64,000 bases of DNA, taken from NCBI GenBank assembly GCA_025399215.1, contig MU621097.1, positions 62,001-126,000 of the forward strand, written 5' to 3'. Below are positions 21,883 to 33,593 of this stretch, one piece after another (within the stretch, counting starts at the first letter, position 1; every line of letters begins with the position of its first letter). The notes under the pieces were generated by a model that made no database searches, was not told where the DNA came from, and was given only the letters and a program-made list of their open reading frames with translations. The DNA is from Globomyces pollinis-pini. Taxonomy: Eukaryota; Chytridiomycota; Chytridiomycetes; Rhizophydiales; Globomycetaceae. Made by a program: the position numbers and the translations under genes.

Positions 21883-24236
21883 ATGAATCTGTTACGATAT
21901 AGTTCACAATTCGACAGCAGATCTATATTATTTAAAATTTTAAGTAAGTTTAAAATCAAAGTAATTCTATAGAGGTGCAAAATGAAGTAGATTTAGATAC
22001 ATTGTTAGAATTATTATCATATTCGAATTCAGAAAAAACACTGACTCTAGTAATAATTCATTTGAATAACTTACTAACCAACGGTGGAGGTAAAGTATTA
22101 CATTATGGTAACAATTTGAAGATTTCATTCAAGTTGAATTACTGTCAAGAGGATTCTTGAATGCATTATTACTTTCGTTATCAAGAGTACAAACGAATTC
22201 AGATATTCAAATCAATACATTAGAATTACTTGATATGATTGCATTAGATGGTATGATACTATTAGCAATTGAAAATCATAGTCACTTTGATTACTATTGA
22301 ACAAGTCAAATTATTATCATCCGTATTAAATTCAACATTCAATCAATCAACTTCAATCACTTCAAGGAAATTGAGTTTAAAATTGTTAAAAAAGTTTCAA
22401 ATTTCCGAACAATTTTGTGATGAATTTTGGAGTCAATGTCACCAAATGGAATTCAGTAAAGGATTTGAATTCAATGAGATTTTATTGAAGAAAGAATTTA
22501 TACAATTCAATATTAATCTATTTCAACGTGGTATATTAAAGTATTTTTATGATAGAAAGTAGGGTAGAAACCATTGAACCTTCATTAATTATTTCAATGA
22601 TGAAATCTTTCTCCGAATCTTGTTATGGGGATTTGTCCATTGATTGGTTAAATCTATTTTCGGAATTGGTTACCAACACTAAAATTGCTAAACAATTCTT
22701 ACGCTTCGGAGGTTTAAGGATCATTCTATCAATGTTGAGAATCAAGCATTTAAATATCGTGTTTCAAGTGTTAAGAATTTTAAAAGATTTACAGAATCAT
22801 GGATTGTTAAAAACAGTTGAATTCAAAAATTCAAGTAGACAACAACTGATTAAATATCTTGGAGAAGAAACGTTAATAAAGCCAATTGTTAAAGAAGTAC
22901 AAGAGACACTCCCAGTATCAATACCCAAACCAATCTCTATCAAGTCAATTATAAAGAAACAGGTGGTAAAAATATTTGATGAAGTTCCGTTTCGTGATGT
23001 TAAACCAACGTATGATCATTCAACTGATAACTCAAATTTGAATAATAAGCCAATGTTTAAAACGATGACTCATTTGGATAGAACAGAATCATTATATTTA
23101 GATGAAAATTATCGAGACATTAAATCTGAATCTAAAACAAAAAGACCTAGTTCAGGAAGAAAAAAGCATACTAATGAACGAGCAATTAAAGTCATTGATT
23201 TGGATGAAAAGGATACTTTGGATCAAAGTACAACTAAACTAGACACAAAAGAATTAATGTCCAAATCTTCAAATCCATCAAAGAGTCCAATGATTCCAAA
23301 GACTGATAAAAAGAATTCAGGAACAAAACCAATTACAAAGCCCACCAAAATCAGTAACTCAAATCTATCCGTTGCAAAAAAATCAAGTCCAGTTAATTCA
23401 AAATCAAACATAAATTCAGTTCCAAAGATGAGAAAATCTATTGTGGGTATAGCACCACTTAAAGTACCAACGGTAGTTGAAATAAAAAGTCAACAGAAAT
23501 TCGAAGAGATAATACCCGAAACGACACAATCTGATCTTGAATCAGAAAAAATCTACAGCTTAATCGATAATGCACGCTCATTTGATTCTAATATCAGACT
23601 GAACGCATTAGTAGCATTACAAAGAATGCTCTCTCTTGAAGGTATCATCATTTCTTGTAATTAATGATCCTTGTAGTTCCTGTACAAATCTGTGATGATA
23701 TCTGTAAAGTTATTCTAGAAAGATTCAATGATGATGATACAAAAATATCTATCTTGTGTTGTGAAATCATATATCATATGGTCATGTTAGAGTCACTTCA
23801 CGATACATTGATTGATACTGGAATAATCGATCAACTAGTAATGAATCTAAGTGGATATAATTTATCTGTGATTGAGTATTCATTATGGGTACTGGATCGA
23901 TTCTGTTCTAATGGTACTTGATTAATATTGATTTTGATAGATGTTCGTATCAAACAATTGTATCAGTTGAATGCTACACAATCTCTAGCAGTAATGGTTC
24001 ATTCTGGAATTGAAAATATTCGTTTACATTCTCAATCGATACTACGAAAAATGGCAGTGATTGATGGTAATCATTATCATGTTAACAGTATAGATAAATC
24101 AATACGTGATGCTGTGGAGATTATATTACAGAATAATCCTTGGGCAATGGTATCAAAAACGTGGATTGATTTCCATCCTTGGACTCCATTTCCTATATCA
24201 AATGGAGAACTTAAAAAATTAGCAATAACAAAATAA
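21883..24236 (+). CDS. Armadillo/HEAT-like repeat protein with disordered linker
   Basis: A first short exon (MNLLRYSSQFDSRS) splices to a helical solenoid of armadillo-like repeats (DLDTLLELLSYSNSEKTLTL, ELLSRGFLNALLLSLS, WLNLFSELVTNTKIAK, GGLRIILSMLRIKHLN). A basic disordered region of about 230 residues follows (KTKRPSSGRKKHTNE). A second set of helical repeats comes next (LNALVALQRMLSLE, VIEYSLWVLDRFCSN), and the end is Trp-rich (WIDFHPWTPFPIS). Introns are 25-46 nt. The family is not recognised. Repeat-plus-linker architecture suggests a scaffold. Confidence 0.75.
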
Positions 24237-24297
24237 TGGTAATAAATCACTAATGAAATTATGTGTAATGCTTCACTTTATTAATTAAATATCGATC

Positions 24298-27242
24298 TTA
24301 TTGTTCAATTAGTTTCACACTGGATTTCTGATCTTCAATACTAAGATCAAATCCATATCCTCGATTCTTTTTACCCCTCTGCTTCGAGGATCCATCACCA
24401 TAGATACTGTCCCACTTTCTCAAATCAACTAAAGTTTGCATTTCATCAGATAGTGAAGGTGGACATTCGGCTAATGCCACTTCAAAGTGAGAGTTAGTTA
24501 AATGAGGTAATGTTGATACATGGTTCATGTTTGGGTCAGATATTGTTTGTTGGCTAGAAATATATTCTCCCCAATCATCAATGCTGCTGAGAGATTGTGT
24601 GATTTTGGACTGCTTTTCCGCTTCTGGCATTACTTGATCATCCTCAGAAGTAAAAGATTCATTTATAATCGCCTCTTTTACTCGGTTCAATGCTGCTCCT
24701 ACACCTAAATACAGTTTCAGTATAAAACAAACTCTTACACAAATTTTTCAAATCACTACCACTATAATGGTTAGTTTTCCTAGCAAGCTCTTTGAGGTCC
24801 ACTGATGGAGCCAATGATTCCCCTTTAAGATGAACTTTTAAGATTTTTTCTCTAGCTTCTTCATTCGGCAGGTCAACCAAGATTCTTCTAGGCATTCGCC
24901 TCAGGATAGCATCATCCAAATCAAAAGGACGATTCGTCGCTCCAAGCACAACAATACCTTTATTTTTTGACATCAGGCTATAGAATAAGAATAATTAAAT
25001 TGCAAACCCATCCCATTCCGACATAAATTCGTTCATAATCTCTCTCCTTGTTGATCCAGAACCATCACTTCGCCGAGTACCAAACATGGCATCCACTTCA
25101 TCAAGAAAAATGACACAAGGCCCTTCAATTTTACGAGCCAAAGTAAACAGCGCGCGAACGTTCTTTTCACCTTCACCAACATATTTGTCAAATATATCTG
25201 ATAACGCTATGTTCATAAACTTCGCACCAGAACTCTTGGCAATGGCTTTAGCAAGCATAGTTTTCCCTAAACATCATCAACAATCATTTATATACCAGTC
25301 CCAGGTGGTCCAAATAACAACACTCCGTTAATTGAAGACTTGGACAATACTCCAGTGGAGAAAAAATGTGGACGAAGTAATGGAAGTGTAATTAGAGTCT
25401 GTAAAACAAGTTTGGTTGAAGGTGGCAGAACTAAATCAGACAGTCCCACAGATAAGTTGCTGGGATTCACGACTGTGGATAAGATCTTTTGTTCATATGT
25501 GTTGAGTTTGATGCCCTTTTTCTTGATTTCCTTTGCCAAAGACTCTGATTCAGAGTCTTTGGTAGCAATTGTTGATTTTTTGGCCAATTCCACTGGTTGA
25601 CCTAGGTCACCGACACCACCTTGTGAACTTTCAATCTCATCCACAATAGAGGACAGACGAGTCCAATCCGTCTCAAACATATTTTGCAATGCCTTTTGAA
25701 AATCCACCATAGTAATAACAGTTTCTTGTTTGCCTGGGTTTTCCAATAGATTTGAGCCCAGACTTAGAGCAACTAATCGTGCGATTTCCTCTTTAGGCCA
25801 AATCCTTTCAGCTAATCTAGAAATAGGTGTGTTTAATCCCAAAAGGTCTTCCACTTTAACATTCAACTCTTCTAATGGAAACAAGGATATCCCTCTACTT
25901 TCGCATTCACTGACAATACTGTTTGAATTCAGGTTAAATAATCTGCTTCTCATTGATTTTTCCATTGAATCTAAATATTTTTCAGATAAATGAGCTGCAC
26001 TCTCTTCACTTTTTTTGACCGATTCTTGTCTCAGTGATAAGTACAACTCTGAAGGGGGAAATAGAGAAACCTAGAAAGTTAATAAAACGACATGAAATAC
26101 TTTGTGGAAGATATTGTGAAGTCTATCAAACGGAGAATCAAAAATAGCACCATCAAAGACCAAGCTAGATTCTTCATAACTTCCATTTGCTAATTGATAT
26201 GTAGCAGGAGAACCATCAATAATTTGAGACTGATAATCAATATCTTTACGCAAATTATCTTCATTAACCAAAGCTGGTGAGGACCCAATAACCAATGTGA
26301 CACTTATATTTAGTCTTTTTTGCAAATCGTTGATCATGACTTTTAGCCCATGAATCAATTTTATTCCCGAGTTATTATTTTCTGCTTCCACAATATCTGT
26401 TGAATCACGTAAATGTAAAATCAATCGTTTGCTTTTGTCTTCAGCATAAGAGGCAATGATTCGATCATTTAGATAGTTTAAAAAGGTGTTGATTTGCTGA
26501 TTTGAATATCGGCTTTCATAGAATGTAGCATTTTCATTTGGTTCAATTGGTACAATCGTTGTAGAGTCTTTTGTGGATGATTCAGGGTTTAAAACCACTT
26601 TCCCAACTTCGTATTCCATGGTTTCATCTTTTCCATCTGTTTTTGAAATGAGTTGTACTTTCACATTGAACTGATTGGTGGGTTTGAATTCAAATTGTGA
26701 GGCCTGGTTGAATGATCCAACAGAACGAGGGATAAAAAAGTCATCCTCTGACTCTTCGACTTCTCCATTTTGTTCGCCATCAAAATGGTTATATAGACTG
26801 TTTTTTTGTGAGAAACATAGGTATGGTACCTTGGTGAGTAAGAGGACTGTAACTTGTAAGGGGTATAATTCTTCAAATAATTATAACCTTCTTTTCTAAG
26901 CTGAATTTTTGATAATGTAGAGATGAGAGATTGATAATCGATAACTTGAACATCTGCCTTTAATGTATGTGCCGTAGCTAGAACTGATTTTAAAATAGCA
27001 TCTGAAGCGCCTGGGGTTAAATGACCAAGATTACCAGGATGAGGGGCATTAATATGTAGGTATTTTCCAGTTTTGAAGTTTGTTAAGCATAGGAATTGAT
27101 GTACAGCAGAAGGTGCTATAGATAATGGAGGTTTCTGAATTTCATCTAGGGAGACCTTAATTTTCTTCCAAGGATAGAAAGTAGCATCCAAATGAATTCT
27201 TCTTAATTTTAATGGTTTTAATATAGATAGTCTAAATTGCAT
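24298..27242 (-). CDS. Large mitochondrial-type AAA ATPase, Msp1/ATAD1/spastin clade
   Basis: A basic N-terminus (MQFRLSILKPLKLRR) looks like a mitochondrial targeting signal. About 550 residues of fungal-type N-terminal region follow, rich in helices. One AAA domain comes next: Walker A GPPGTGK split by an intron, TMLAKAIAKSSGAKF, the pore-loop region DKYVGEGEKNVRALF, Walker B CVIFLDEVDAMFG, RRSDGSGSTRREIMNEFM, sensor 1 VVLGATNRPFDLDDAILRRM, PRRILVDLPNEEAREKILK and SGSDLKNLC. The C-terminus has ALAECPPSLSDEM and LRKWDSIYGDG. Meiotic-clade features suggest a protein-extracting or remodelling ATPase. The ATG at 27242 is preferred over upstream non-ATG codons. Confidence 0.85.
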
Positions 27243-27255
27243 TAAAAACAAAAAG

Positions 27256-27298
27256 AAAAATAGAAACTAGATATTTTTTATTTTTAGTTTCTATTTTT
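27256..27298. repeat. Perfect 14-bp inverted repeat in divergent promoter
   Basis: AAAAATAGAAACTA (27256-27269) and its exact reverse complement (27285-27298) are separated by a 15-nt T-rich spacer. The hairpin lies within the 150 bp between the divergent start codons of the AAA ATPase and the YecM-like gene, 14 bp from the AAA start. Confidence 0.7.
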
Positions 27299-27392
27299 AA
27301 TTTTAGTTGATTTTGTTATTTAAATTTTGATGAATTCATTCATCTGAGGGGAAAATTGTATTTAATTCCACTAAAAGTATTTCCCCTTTTTA

Positions 27393-27957
27393 ATGTCATT
27401 TTTAATCAAAATTCCTGCTTTTGTTGATGATTTGTTATCCAGATTACAGGAAATTAATATCAATGTAAAAGGTGATCACTTTACTTCTCATCTTAGATTT
27501 ATTTATGGATCATGTTTGTTACAGAGTCGAAACTGAAAAACAATATAAAGAAATTTATAATGAATTGTTAAAAAATGCTATACTATTAGGTGAAGATATT
27601 ATCGGTGGAAGAATGATCGCTAATTTTAAACTATTACAACCTATTCATGTAGAAAAATACAATAGATGGATTCATGTCATTGAACTACCTATGCCAAAAG
27701 CAAAAAGTTTCTATGCCACTGGTTTTGAACACGCTGAATTAGTCATTCATGAATCTATGACTTTGGAAGAATTTGCACTCTTGCATCCAACTATTCCTTG
27801 GGACAAAAGTGGCTTGGCAAAATCATTGAATGCAGATTTGCGAGTTAGACTCAGGGATAGCGATGATGGAAGACAATTGAATGTCAAATTCCACAAATTA
27901 CCGTTGGAAAGGGTGATTGAATTGGAAACTGAAATGAAAAAGACACAAGTTGTGTAA
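27393..27957 (+). CDS. YecM-family protein (VOC-like fold)
   Basis: Two exons with one 25-nt intron (27472-27496) give 179 residues. After a short helical start (MSFLIKIPAFVDDLLSRLQ) the family core appears: DLFMDHVCYRVET, LGEDIIGGRMIANFKL, IHVIELPMPKAKSFYATGFE, HAELVIHESMTLEEF and NADLRVRLRD, with His/Glu positions suited to metal binding. YecM proteins are best known from gamma-proteobacteria. The catalytic role is not established. The intron shows the gene is resident in the fungal genome. Acquisition from bacteria is an inference. Confidence 0.8.
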
Positions 27958-28150
27958 TTTTCCAAATCGCTAGAATAAATAACTCTGTTCTTCTGATATT
28001 AACAAATTTATATAGAAACTAATGGTTTCTTTTTAAACCATATCAACTAGTGAACTGAGATTGATGAACATGCACTTTTTAACTTTCTTTGATTCACCAT
28101 CAATTTAAACACCGAAGATATAAAATCAATACTGTATTGATCATTAAATA

Positions 28151-28190
28151 GCATGCATGTGTTGTCAATACATCAATATATGCATGCATG
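28151..28190. promoter_or_regulatory. Paired GCATGCATG palindromes upstream of FTR1
   Basis: GCATGCATGT (28151-28160) and TGCATGCATG (28181-28190) are centred about 30 bp apart, roughly 95-130 bp before the FTR1 ATG. Each is self-complementary, so each could bind a dimer. An iron-responsive role is only a guess. The known iron-regulator motifs (Aft or GATA-type) were not seen in this stretch. Confidence 0.35.
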
Positions 28191-28283
28191 TTTGGTGATG
28201 GGAACTAAATGTCCAATCGCATAAATGTCGCGTGTATATATGGAACAAGTTCGTTCCCATCTTGATCTAAAATTGTTTCCAAA

Positions 28284-29411
28284 ATGACAAAATACTTTTC
28301 AGTGCAGATGTTCTTTGTGATATTTAGGGAATGCTTAGAAGCAGCATTGATAGTCAGTGTTCTCATTGGGTTTATCAAACGGATGAATATCACCAACATT
28401 AGTTCAAATATTGTGTCAAATCTAAGGGAAAGTTTGATTAAAATGGTTTGGTTGGGAACAGTCATAGCTATGCTAATAACTCTTGTAATTAGTGGAGTCG
28501 TTATTGCAGTATTCTATATTTATGGGAAAAACATTTGGGAAGACTACGAATTGTTATGGGAAGGCATTTTCTGTACCCTGGCAAGTATTGCAATTACCGT
28601 GACGGGATTTGCTATGCTTAGAACTAACCAACTTTCTGAAAAACTAGAAGCTAAACTTACTGCTCAGTTGTCAATATCACATCCAATTGAACATGTTCAT
28701 TCTGAAACTACCGACGATTCTGAAGATGAAGCCAATGCTGATTCAAATGAAGATCTGCACCTGGAATCAAATGATGAAGTAAGAGCAACGATAGACTCAA
28801 ATATGGATGATCTGGTGTCAAATGCAGACTCTGAAACTCATTTGATTTCAGAAAATCAAATACAACTACATGATGGTACATTTAGATTGTTTTTCTGGAT
28901 TCCATTTGTAACTGTTTTACGTGAGGGTGTTGAAGCCATGCTATTTGTAGGTGGTGTAGCATTCAGTGAAGAACCAAGTGCTATACCTTTAGCAGTACTA
29001 GCAGGAATAGTAGCTGGTATATCTGTCGGTTATTTCATTCATTTTGGAGGCTCGAAAATCGCCCTTCACTACTTCTACATTACCACAAGTTACATCATGT
29101 TTATATTGGCTGCTGGACTATTGTCTAAAGGAGTTGGATTTTTTGAAGATTATGATTGGTCGACAAAAAGTAAACTTGATGCAGACAGACCTGCTGCATT
29201 ATTCTTTAATCCTTCCATAAACATTTGGATTTTGCCAGAATTGTCAGAACGAGGCAGCTCAATATGGCCAATCATGAATGCGATATTTGGTTGGCGAAGC
29301 GTTGCAACTATAGGAACTGTAACAAGTTATTGTAGTTATTGGATAATCATCTCTGTCACGTTGGTTATTTTGCATTACAAACGAACCAGTACAATGTCGG
29401 TCTCAAATTAA
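28284..29411 (+). CDS. FTR1: High-affinity iron permease FTR1
   Basis: An intronless 375-residue membrane protein of the iron/lead transporter family, which works with a multicopper ferroxidase at the plasma membrane. Two REXXE iron-binding motifs are present: RECLE (residues 15-19) and REGVE (213-217). Several hydrophobic segments surround them, for example FVIFRECLEAALIVSVLIGF and LAVLAGIVAGISVGYF. A long acidic Asp/Glu/Ser-rich loop (about residues 139-190) separates the two halves. The final helix is followed by a short basic tail. No ferroxidase gene lies nearby. Lack of introns contrasts with neighbours. Confidence 0.93.
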   Translation: MTKYFSVQMFFVIFRECLEAALIVSVLIGFIKRMNITNISSNIVSNLRESLIKMVWLGTVIAMLITLVISGVVIAVFYIYGKNIWEDYELLWEGIFCTLASIAITVTGFAMLRTNQLSEKLEAKLTAQLSISHPIEHVHSETTDDSEDEANADSNEDLHLESNDEVRATIDSNMDDLVSNADSETHLISENQIQLHDGTFRLFFWIPFVTVLREGVEAMLFVGGVAFSEEPSAIPLAVLAGIVAGISVGYFIHFGGSKIALHYFYITTSYIMFILAAGLLSKGVGFFEDYDWSTKSKLDADRPAALFFNPSINIWILPELSERGSSIWPIMNAIFGWRSVATIGTVTSYCSYWIIISVTLVILHYKRTSTMSVSN

Positions 29412-29450
29412 ATACATTATTTTAAAAGTCAAACCAATGTTGGATTTTAT

Positions 29451-30002
29451 TTAATGCAGTTGATCACCATAATTATTACAAGGCATAGTTTGAAATTGTC
29501 CATCGATCCAAACGGTTTTCAAACGTAATTCTGTGAATGAATCATCATCGATATTCAAATGATTCTCTAACCTTGGGATTTCAAAAGTAACATTCTTGAA
29601 CATCAAAGTTATGGATTGACATTGATTTGAGTAAATGACCCAACCATTGAGATCAAACGTCAGTTTGACATTGATATTGGAGCATTTATCCAATACCAAT
29701 GATCCACCACCTGAATGTTCCAATAACACTATATTTGCATTGCTACAAGCAATAAGTTCTATTGAACTGATGACTGATCCAATAGAAACCTTAAACTGTC
29801 CTACTTGTTGAGTACAATTTTGTAACATGATTTGAGCTGCTTTAGTGTTTGATAAATCAACATTTGTATTTGTACATGAGGATATAAAGTATGGTGTTGG
29901 TAATTTCGAAGGTGTAGTAACAATGTCTTGGTCCTTTAAATTGAAAAATGTCACTCTTCTTGGTCGTGAATTCAATACTCCAAGGAATGCTTTTTTATCC
30001 AT
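29451..30002 (-). CDS. CARP-domain protein (CAP C-terminal-like), short form
   Basis: A single exon of 183 residues reads as a right-handed beta-helix with repeated Cys/Asn turns (FISSCTNTNVDLSNTKAA, IELIACSNANIVLLEH, LVLDKCSNINVKL, NQCQSITLMF). It ends DDDSFTELRLKTVWIDGQFQ, which resembles the C-terminal dimerisation strands of cyclase-associated protein. The helical and proline-rich parts of full CAP are absent, so the actin-exchange module stands alone. A tubulin cofactor C-like protein is the alternative. It converges with FTR1, with 39 bp between stops. Confidence 0.65.
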   Translation of the reverse strand: MDKKAFLGVLNSRPRRVTFFNLKDQDIVTTPSKLPTPYFISSCTNTNVDLSNTKAAQIMLQNCTQQVGQFKVSIGSVISSIELIACSNANIVLLEHSGGGSLVLDKCSNINVKLTFDLNGWVIYSNQCQSITLMFKNVTFEIPRLENHLNIDDDSFTELRLKTVWIDGQFQTMPCNNYGDQLH

Positions 30003-30182
30003 TTAAAAAGAGTCAAAAACTTTGAGATTAAAGGATGCGTATTTATACAAAAGACATTAATTGCTGATGAATCTTATAGAATAAGTGTCTTAACCGTTTA
30101 CAGAAATGCATCATAGTTCAACCAAAAATACCAACAACTAAAAATTGTGCAGTTTATTTGAAAAATCCAATGGTTTACATAC

Positions 30183-31251
30183 TTAAGTATAATCTTCTTC
30201 TTGTGCTTGAATCGATTTTTTGACTCGCAACAATAAAGATGTTTTCCATTCATCCAGTTTCGTCATCTTATCAATCTCTTGCAATGCACCTGAATAAGCA
30301 TCCAAGTCACCTTCTTCAACAGATTCTACTAGAGCCTATAAAAGATTAACATTTCCCATATGAAAATAGTTACAGTAACCAGGGTACATTCTCTAGTTCC
30401 TGAAAATGTTGGATCCATACTCTGATACTTTTCTAGACACATCTTAGATCGGACCGGATCCTAACATTAACACTAGCAAGCGTTACATTCAAACAGAGAA
30501 CGCAGATCATGGCTTTAAACAAATATTCACGAACAGACCATTTAGTAAGATTGTTATCGAGAGATTTTGTAGCAACTTTTTCATAAATTTCAATAGCTTT
30601 ATCATAAGTTTCTGCCAATGCAGCGTAATGTGCCACTTTTAATAGACATCCATTCGCTTGACTATATCAATATCAGTATAAATAAAGTCATTACGCATTG
30701 GAATCTTCACCAGCGTACCATTCTGCTGCCAACTCATATGCTTCACCAGCCTTTTGATAATCAACAATATCTGTTTCATAAATTTCAGCAATTTGTTTTT
30801 GATTAGAAGCAGCAGATGAGAATCGACCTTGATCTTAATAAATATGAACACGTACCTTTTTCTGTCAATATATCAACAGCTTGTTTTAATGCCGTTACAG
30901 CCTCTAATAAAATCAATAATATATAAATAACCTTTTGGGAATTCTTTCTTGTAGGATTTAGAAGCATTTATATAACATCCTGAAGCTTCATCTCTTTCTC
31001 CAATCTTTTCCAACATCACACCTTGTTGCATAAAAGCATCACCAGATTCTTTAACTAATAATTAATAACATATCAATACCTAAAAACATTTAAAATTGGG
31101 TTGAAATTGATATACATTTCTTTTGAAGTTTGAAAGCATTAGCAGCTCTTCCAAATAATTCTGCTGCTTCATCCATTTTATTTCCTCCAAACCATCCCTT
31201 TGTTTTACTCTTCTTATCAGCTTCTGCCAATAAGGCATATGGGTCTGACAT
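30183..31251 (-). CDS. SEC17: Alpha-SNAP (SEC17), SNARE disassembly adaptor
   Basis: The adaptor links NSF/Sec18 to SNARE complexes. It starts MSDPYALLAEADKK with KGWFGGNKMDEAAELFGRA, followed by TPR-like helices: ESGDAFMQQGVMLEKIGERD, AVTALKQAVDILTEKGRFSS, YEDI-type segments and AGEAYELAAEWYAGEDSNAL. The C-terminus carries YDKAIEIYEKVATKSLDNNL and LDEWKTSLLLRVKKSIQAQE. Several short introns are needed, so exon boundaries are approximate. The length (about 290 residues) is normal. Confidence 0.92.
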
Positions 31252-31367
31252 TGATGAAAAACGAAAAGTAAAATCACGTCCATCCTTGACGTAAATGATT
31301 AAAACTACTCAACAAATCATAACATTTATTTAAATATAAGGAATCAATGAAGATCTAATCATTCATA

Positions 31368-33436
31368 TCATTGTTCTACAAAGTTGGATTTCAAGGAAAA
31401 CCATTGATTATAGTCAAATCGAATAAGGAATTGTCCAAGTAGAGTCCTAGTAGTATCTTGAATCCCAGAAAACACTTTAAAAAGAAATTCAAAATGTTGT
31501 TCGTTCGACTATTGATTAATATAGGACAAAAACCTTGTTGATATCTTGAAGCATTAGAAGATTGTATTGACCTTGTTGTTGACTCTGTTCAATAAGTTGA
31601 CATGTTTTGAGACTCAGTTTGATGATATCAACAATATTTTCATTAATCAACTTTGAAGATTTTGAATCATTTAGAAAACATCCACTCAGTAAAGTTTTCA
31701 AAACTTGTTCATGTTTTCTAGATAAATCTTCAATCGAAACACTCTGGTCTCGTTCCTTGTTTGGTAACGTTAGCGTGACCAATTCACCATACTGTGAATC
31801 AATTAAATCCATCTCATGATTAATAACGTTAAAATACCTGGATATATGACCATAGACTTTCAAAGAAAAACAATTGCCTCGAACACATAATCCACAATAA
31901 CTTTGGTGTTTGTGGTGTCATGATTGATTTACGAATTTGTACCAACTTTTTAATAGAGATTTTGATTGATAAGAAAAATGAAAACAACTTGTTGTATCTA
32001 AGGGTGAAAAAAGTTCCAATCATACGATTCAATATCTTTTGAATTCACAAACAAATCAAATGGCCACGTAACATTGTAATTCAAATATTTTGGAAATTCA
32101 ATTGGCCCTGTATAATCCTTTTGAACATCAATGAATTCAAAATTGGGTAAGGAAAATTTCGCCCATTCGTCGTGTAAATAATCTTCTGCGATTCTTTTGA
32201 ATAGTCGGTTAAACTCTACATGTTTAGTTTACAGAATCTGAAAACCTCGTTCAGAGGTAGGCAACAATGCCAGATCTGATTTCTTTTTTAATTCCCAACA
32301 TTGCTCAATAAATTCATCATTAAAGTCTCCTTGTCCCATTAAATAGATTTGTCGGAAGGACTAAAGTTAAAGATTGTTACATACATGTAATGGATACGAA
32401 ATTTGATTTTTAATTGTGACGGACGTGAACAAAATCTGTACTATTTCGGACTTGAAGCTGTTGATATCAATTTCAAGGATATTGTAATCAAGTTCCGCAC
32501 TCTTTGAATGATAATCAAATACCTTTCTGTATTTTTCAATCAAAGATTGAGCTAAAGGTAAATTAAACGAAGCAATTAACCTAGAAATGGTTAATTTACA
32601 TTAATTTTACTATCAGGATTCTTTTTCAATACTAAAACTACCCTTCCAATCAAAAAACAGTTTTCTACAACTGATACGGGTAAAAAATTTGGAAATTGTG
32701 ATGAATCCAATTCATAAGAATCCCTAAATGAGCGTTAATATAATATTTGATACCATAGTGTAATTGCATCTGACTTCAACTAATATAAGTTAATCAATCA
32801 TCAGAACCTTTTTTCGGATAAAAAATTCATCAAATGAGTCATAATTGGCTGCATGTAACATCCATATAACCATTTGGTTCAGGAACACGGATTGACAAGC
32901 TTTTAAAAATCTACTAGATAAATCCAAAGAAGGTGCTCACGTTGAATACATATCAGATAATTGAGGAACACCATTGGTTGATAGTCGTATATGCAAGTAG
33001 TTTAGCAGTCGAACTCCAACTAAACTGTTGTCGTTTTCAATATGTTCTATAAAATCCAGTAGATCTCGAAAAAGAATGTGATACTGGCAATTAAAGGATA
33101 AATAAATACAATTTCTAAGCGATAGTTGATTAGTGTAATGGTACAATCTCCTTTCATAGAATCCATTTCCAGTTGTACCAATATTGAATCATATTCCTTT
33201 AGCCAAAGATCAATTGATTGTACCAATCCCAATTTGAATATGGGTATACGGTTTGTGGATTGGTATTTACAAATGAATGATTTAATCTTTGAATAATTCA
33301 AACCTAATTTAGCAAGAGTACCCAACAAAATAATTTCTGATTGATGTAAATAAGGAAAATTGGGATCGACATCAAAGTCTGAATTGAACAGGTCTCCATG
33401 ATGACCAGCTAACGTCAGTAATAATTCATGTATCAT
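31368..33436 (-). CDS. GCP4: Gamma-tubulin complex component 4
   Basis: GCP4 is a subunit of the microtubule-nucleating gamma-tubulin ring complex. It starts MIHELLLTLAGHHGDLF, matching the GCP4 N-terminus, with PNFPYLHQSEIILLGTLAKL and the LNYSKIKSFICKYQ helix. Near the C-terminus come the grip 2 helices MDLIDSQYGELV and KHEQVLKTLLSGCFLND, then the last exon ending QWFSLKSNFVEQ. About ten short introns divide the gene and the middle exons are only approximate. Presence of GCP4 implies a fuller gamma-tubulin ring complex than in budding yeast. Confidence 0.85.
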
Positions 33437-33593
33437 TGAATTCAATTGGGAAACTTTGTCCAATGAAGTGAAATTTTCACTCTCCAGACTCACGTCTCTA
33501 TCAATTGAAAGTAGCTCGTTTAAGTGGATCAGAAAATGTTTATTACAATCTGAATGATATCTTAAAATTGGAATATGGTACAAGAGAAGATCT

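Noticed and set aside
22500..22570. A 22-nt intron in the armadillo-like gene
   Set aside because: A 25-nt alternative with a GTATAT donor and a branch-like ATGATAG acceptor gives the same frame and is more typical.
26640..26830. Frame break between the two N-terminal blocks of the AAA ATPase
   Set aside because: A 32-nt intron after YSP joins SLYNHFDGEQ to DDFFIPRSVG in frame with NVKVQLISKTDG.
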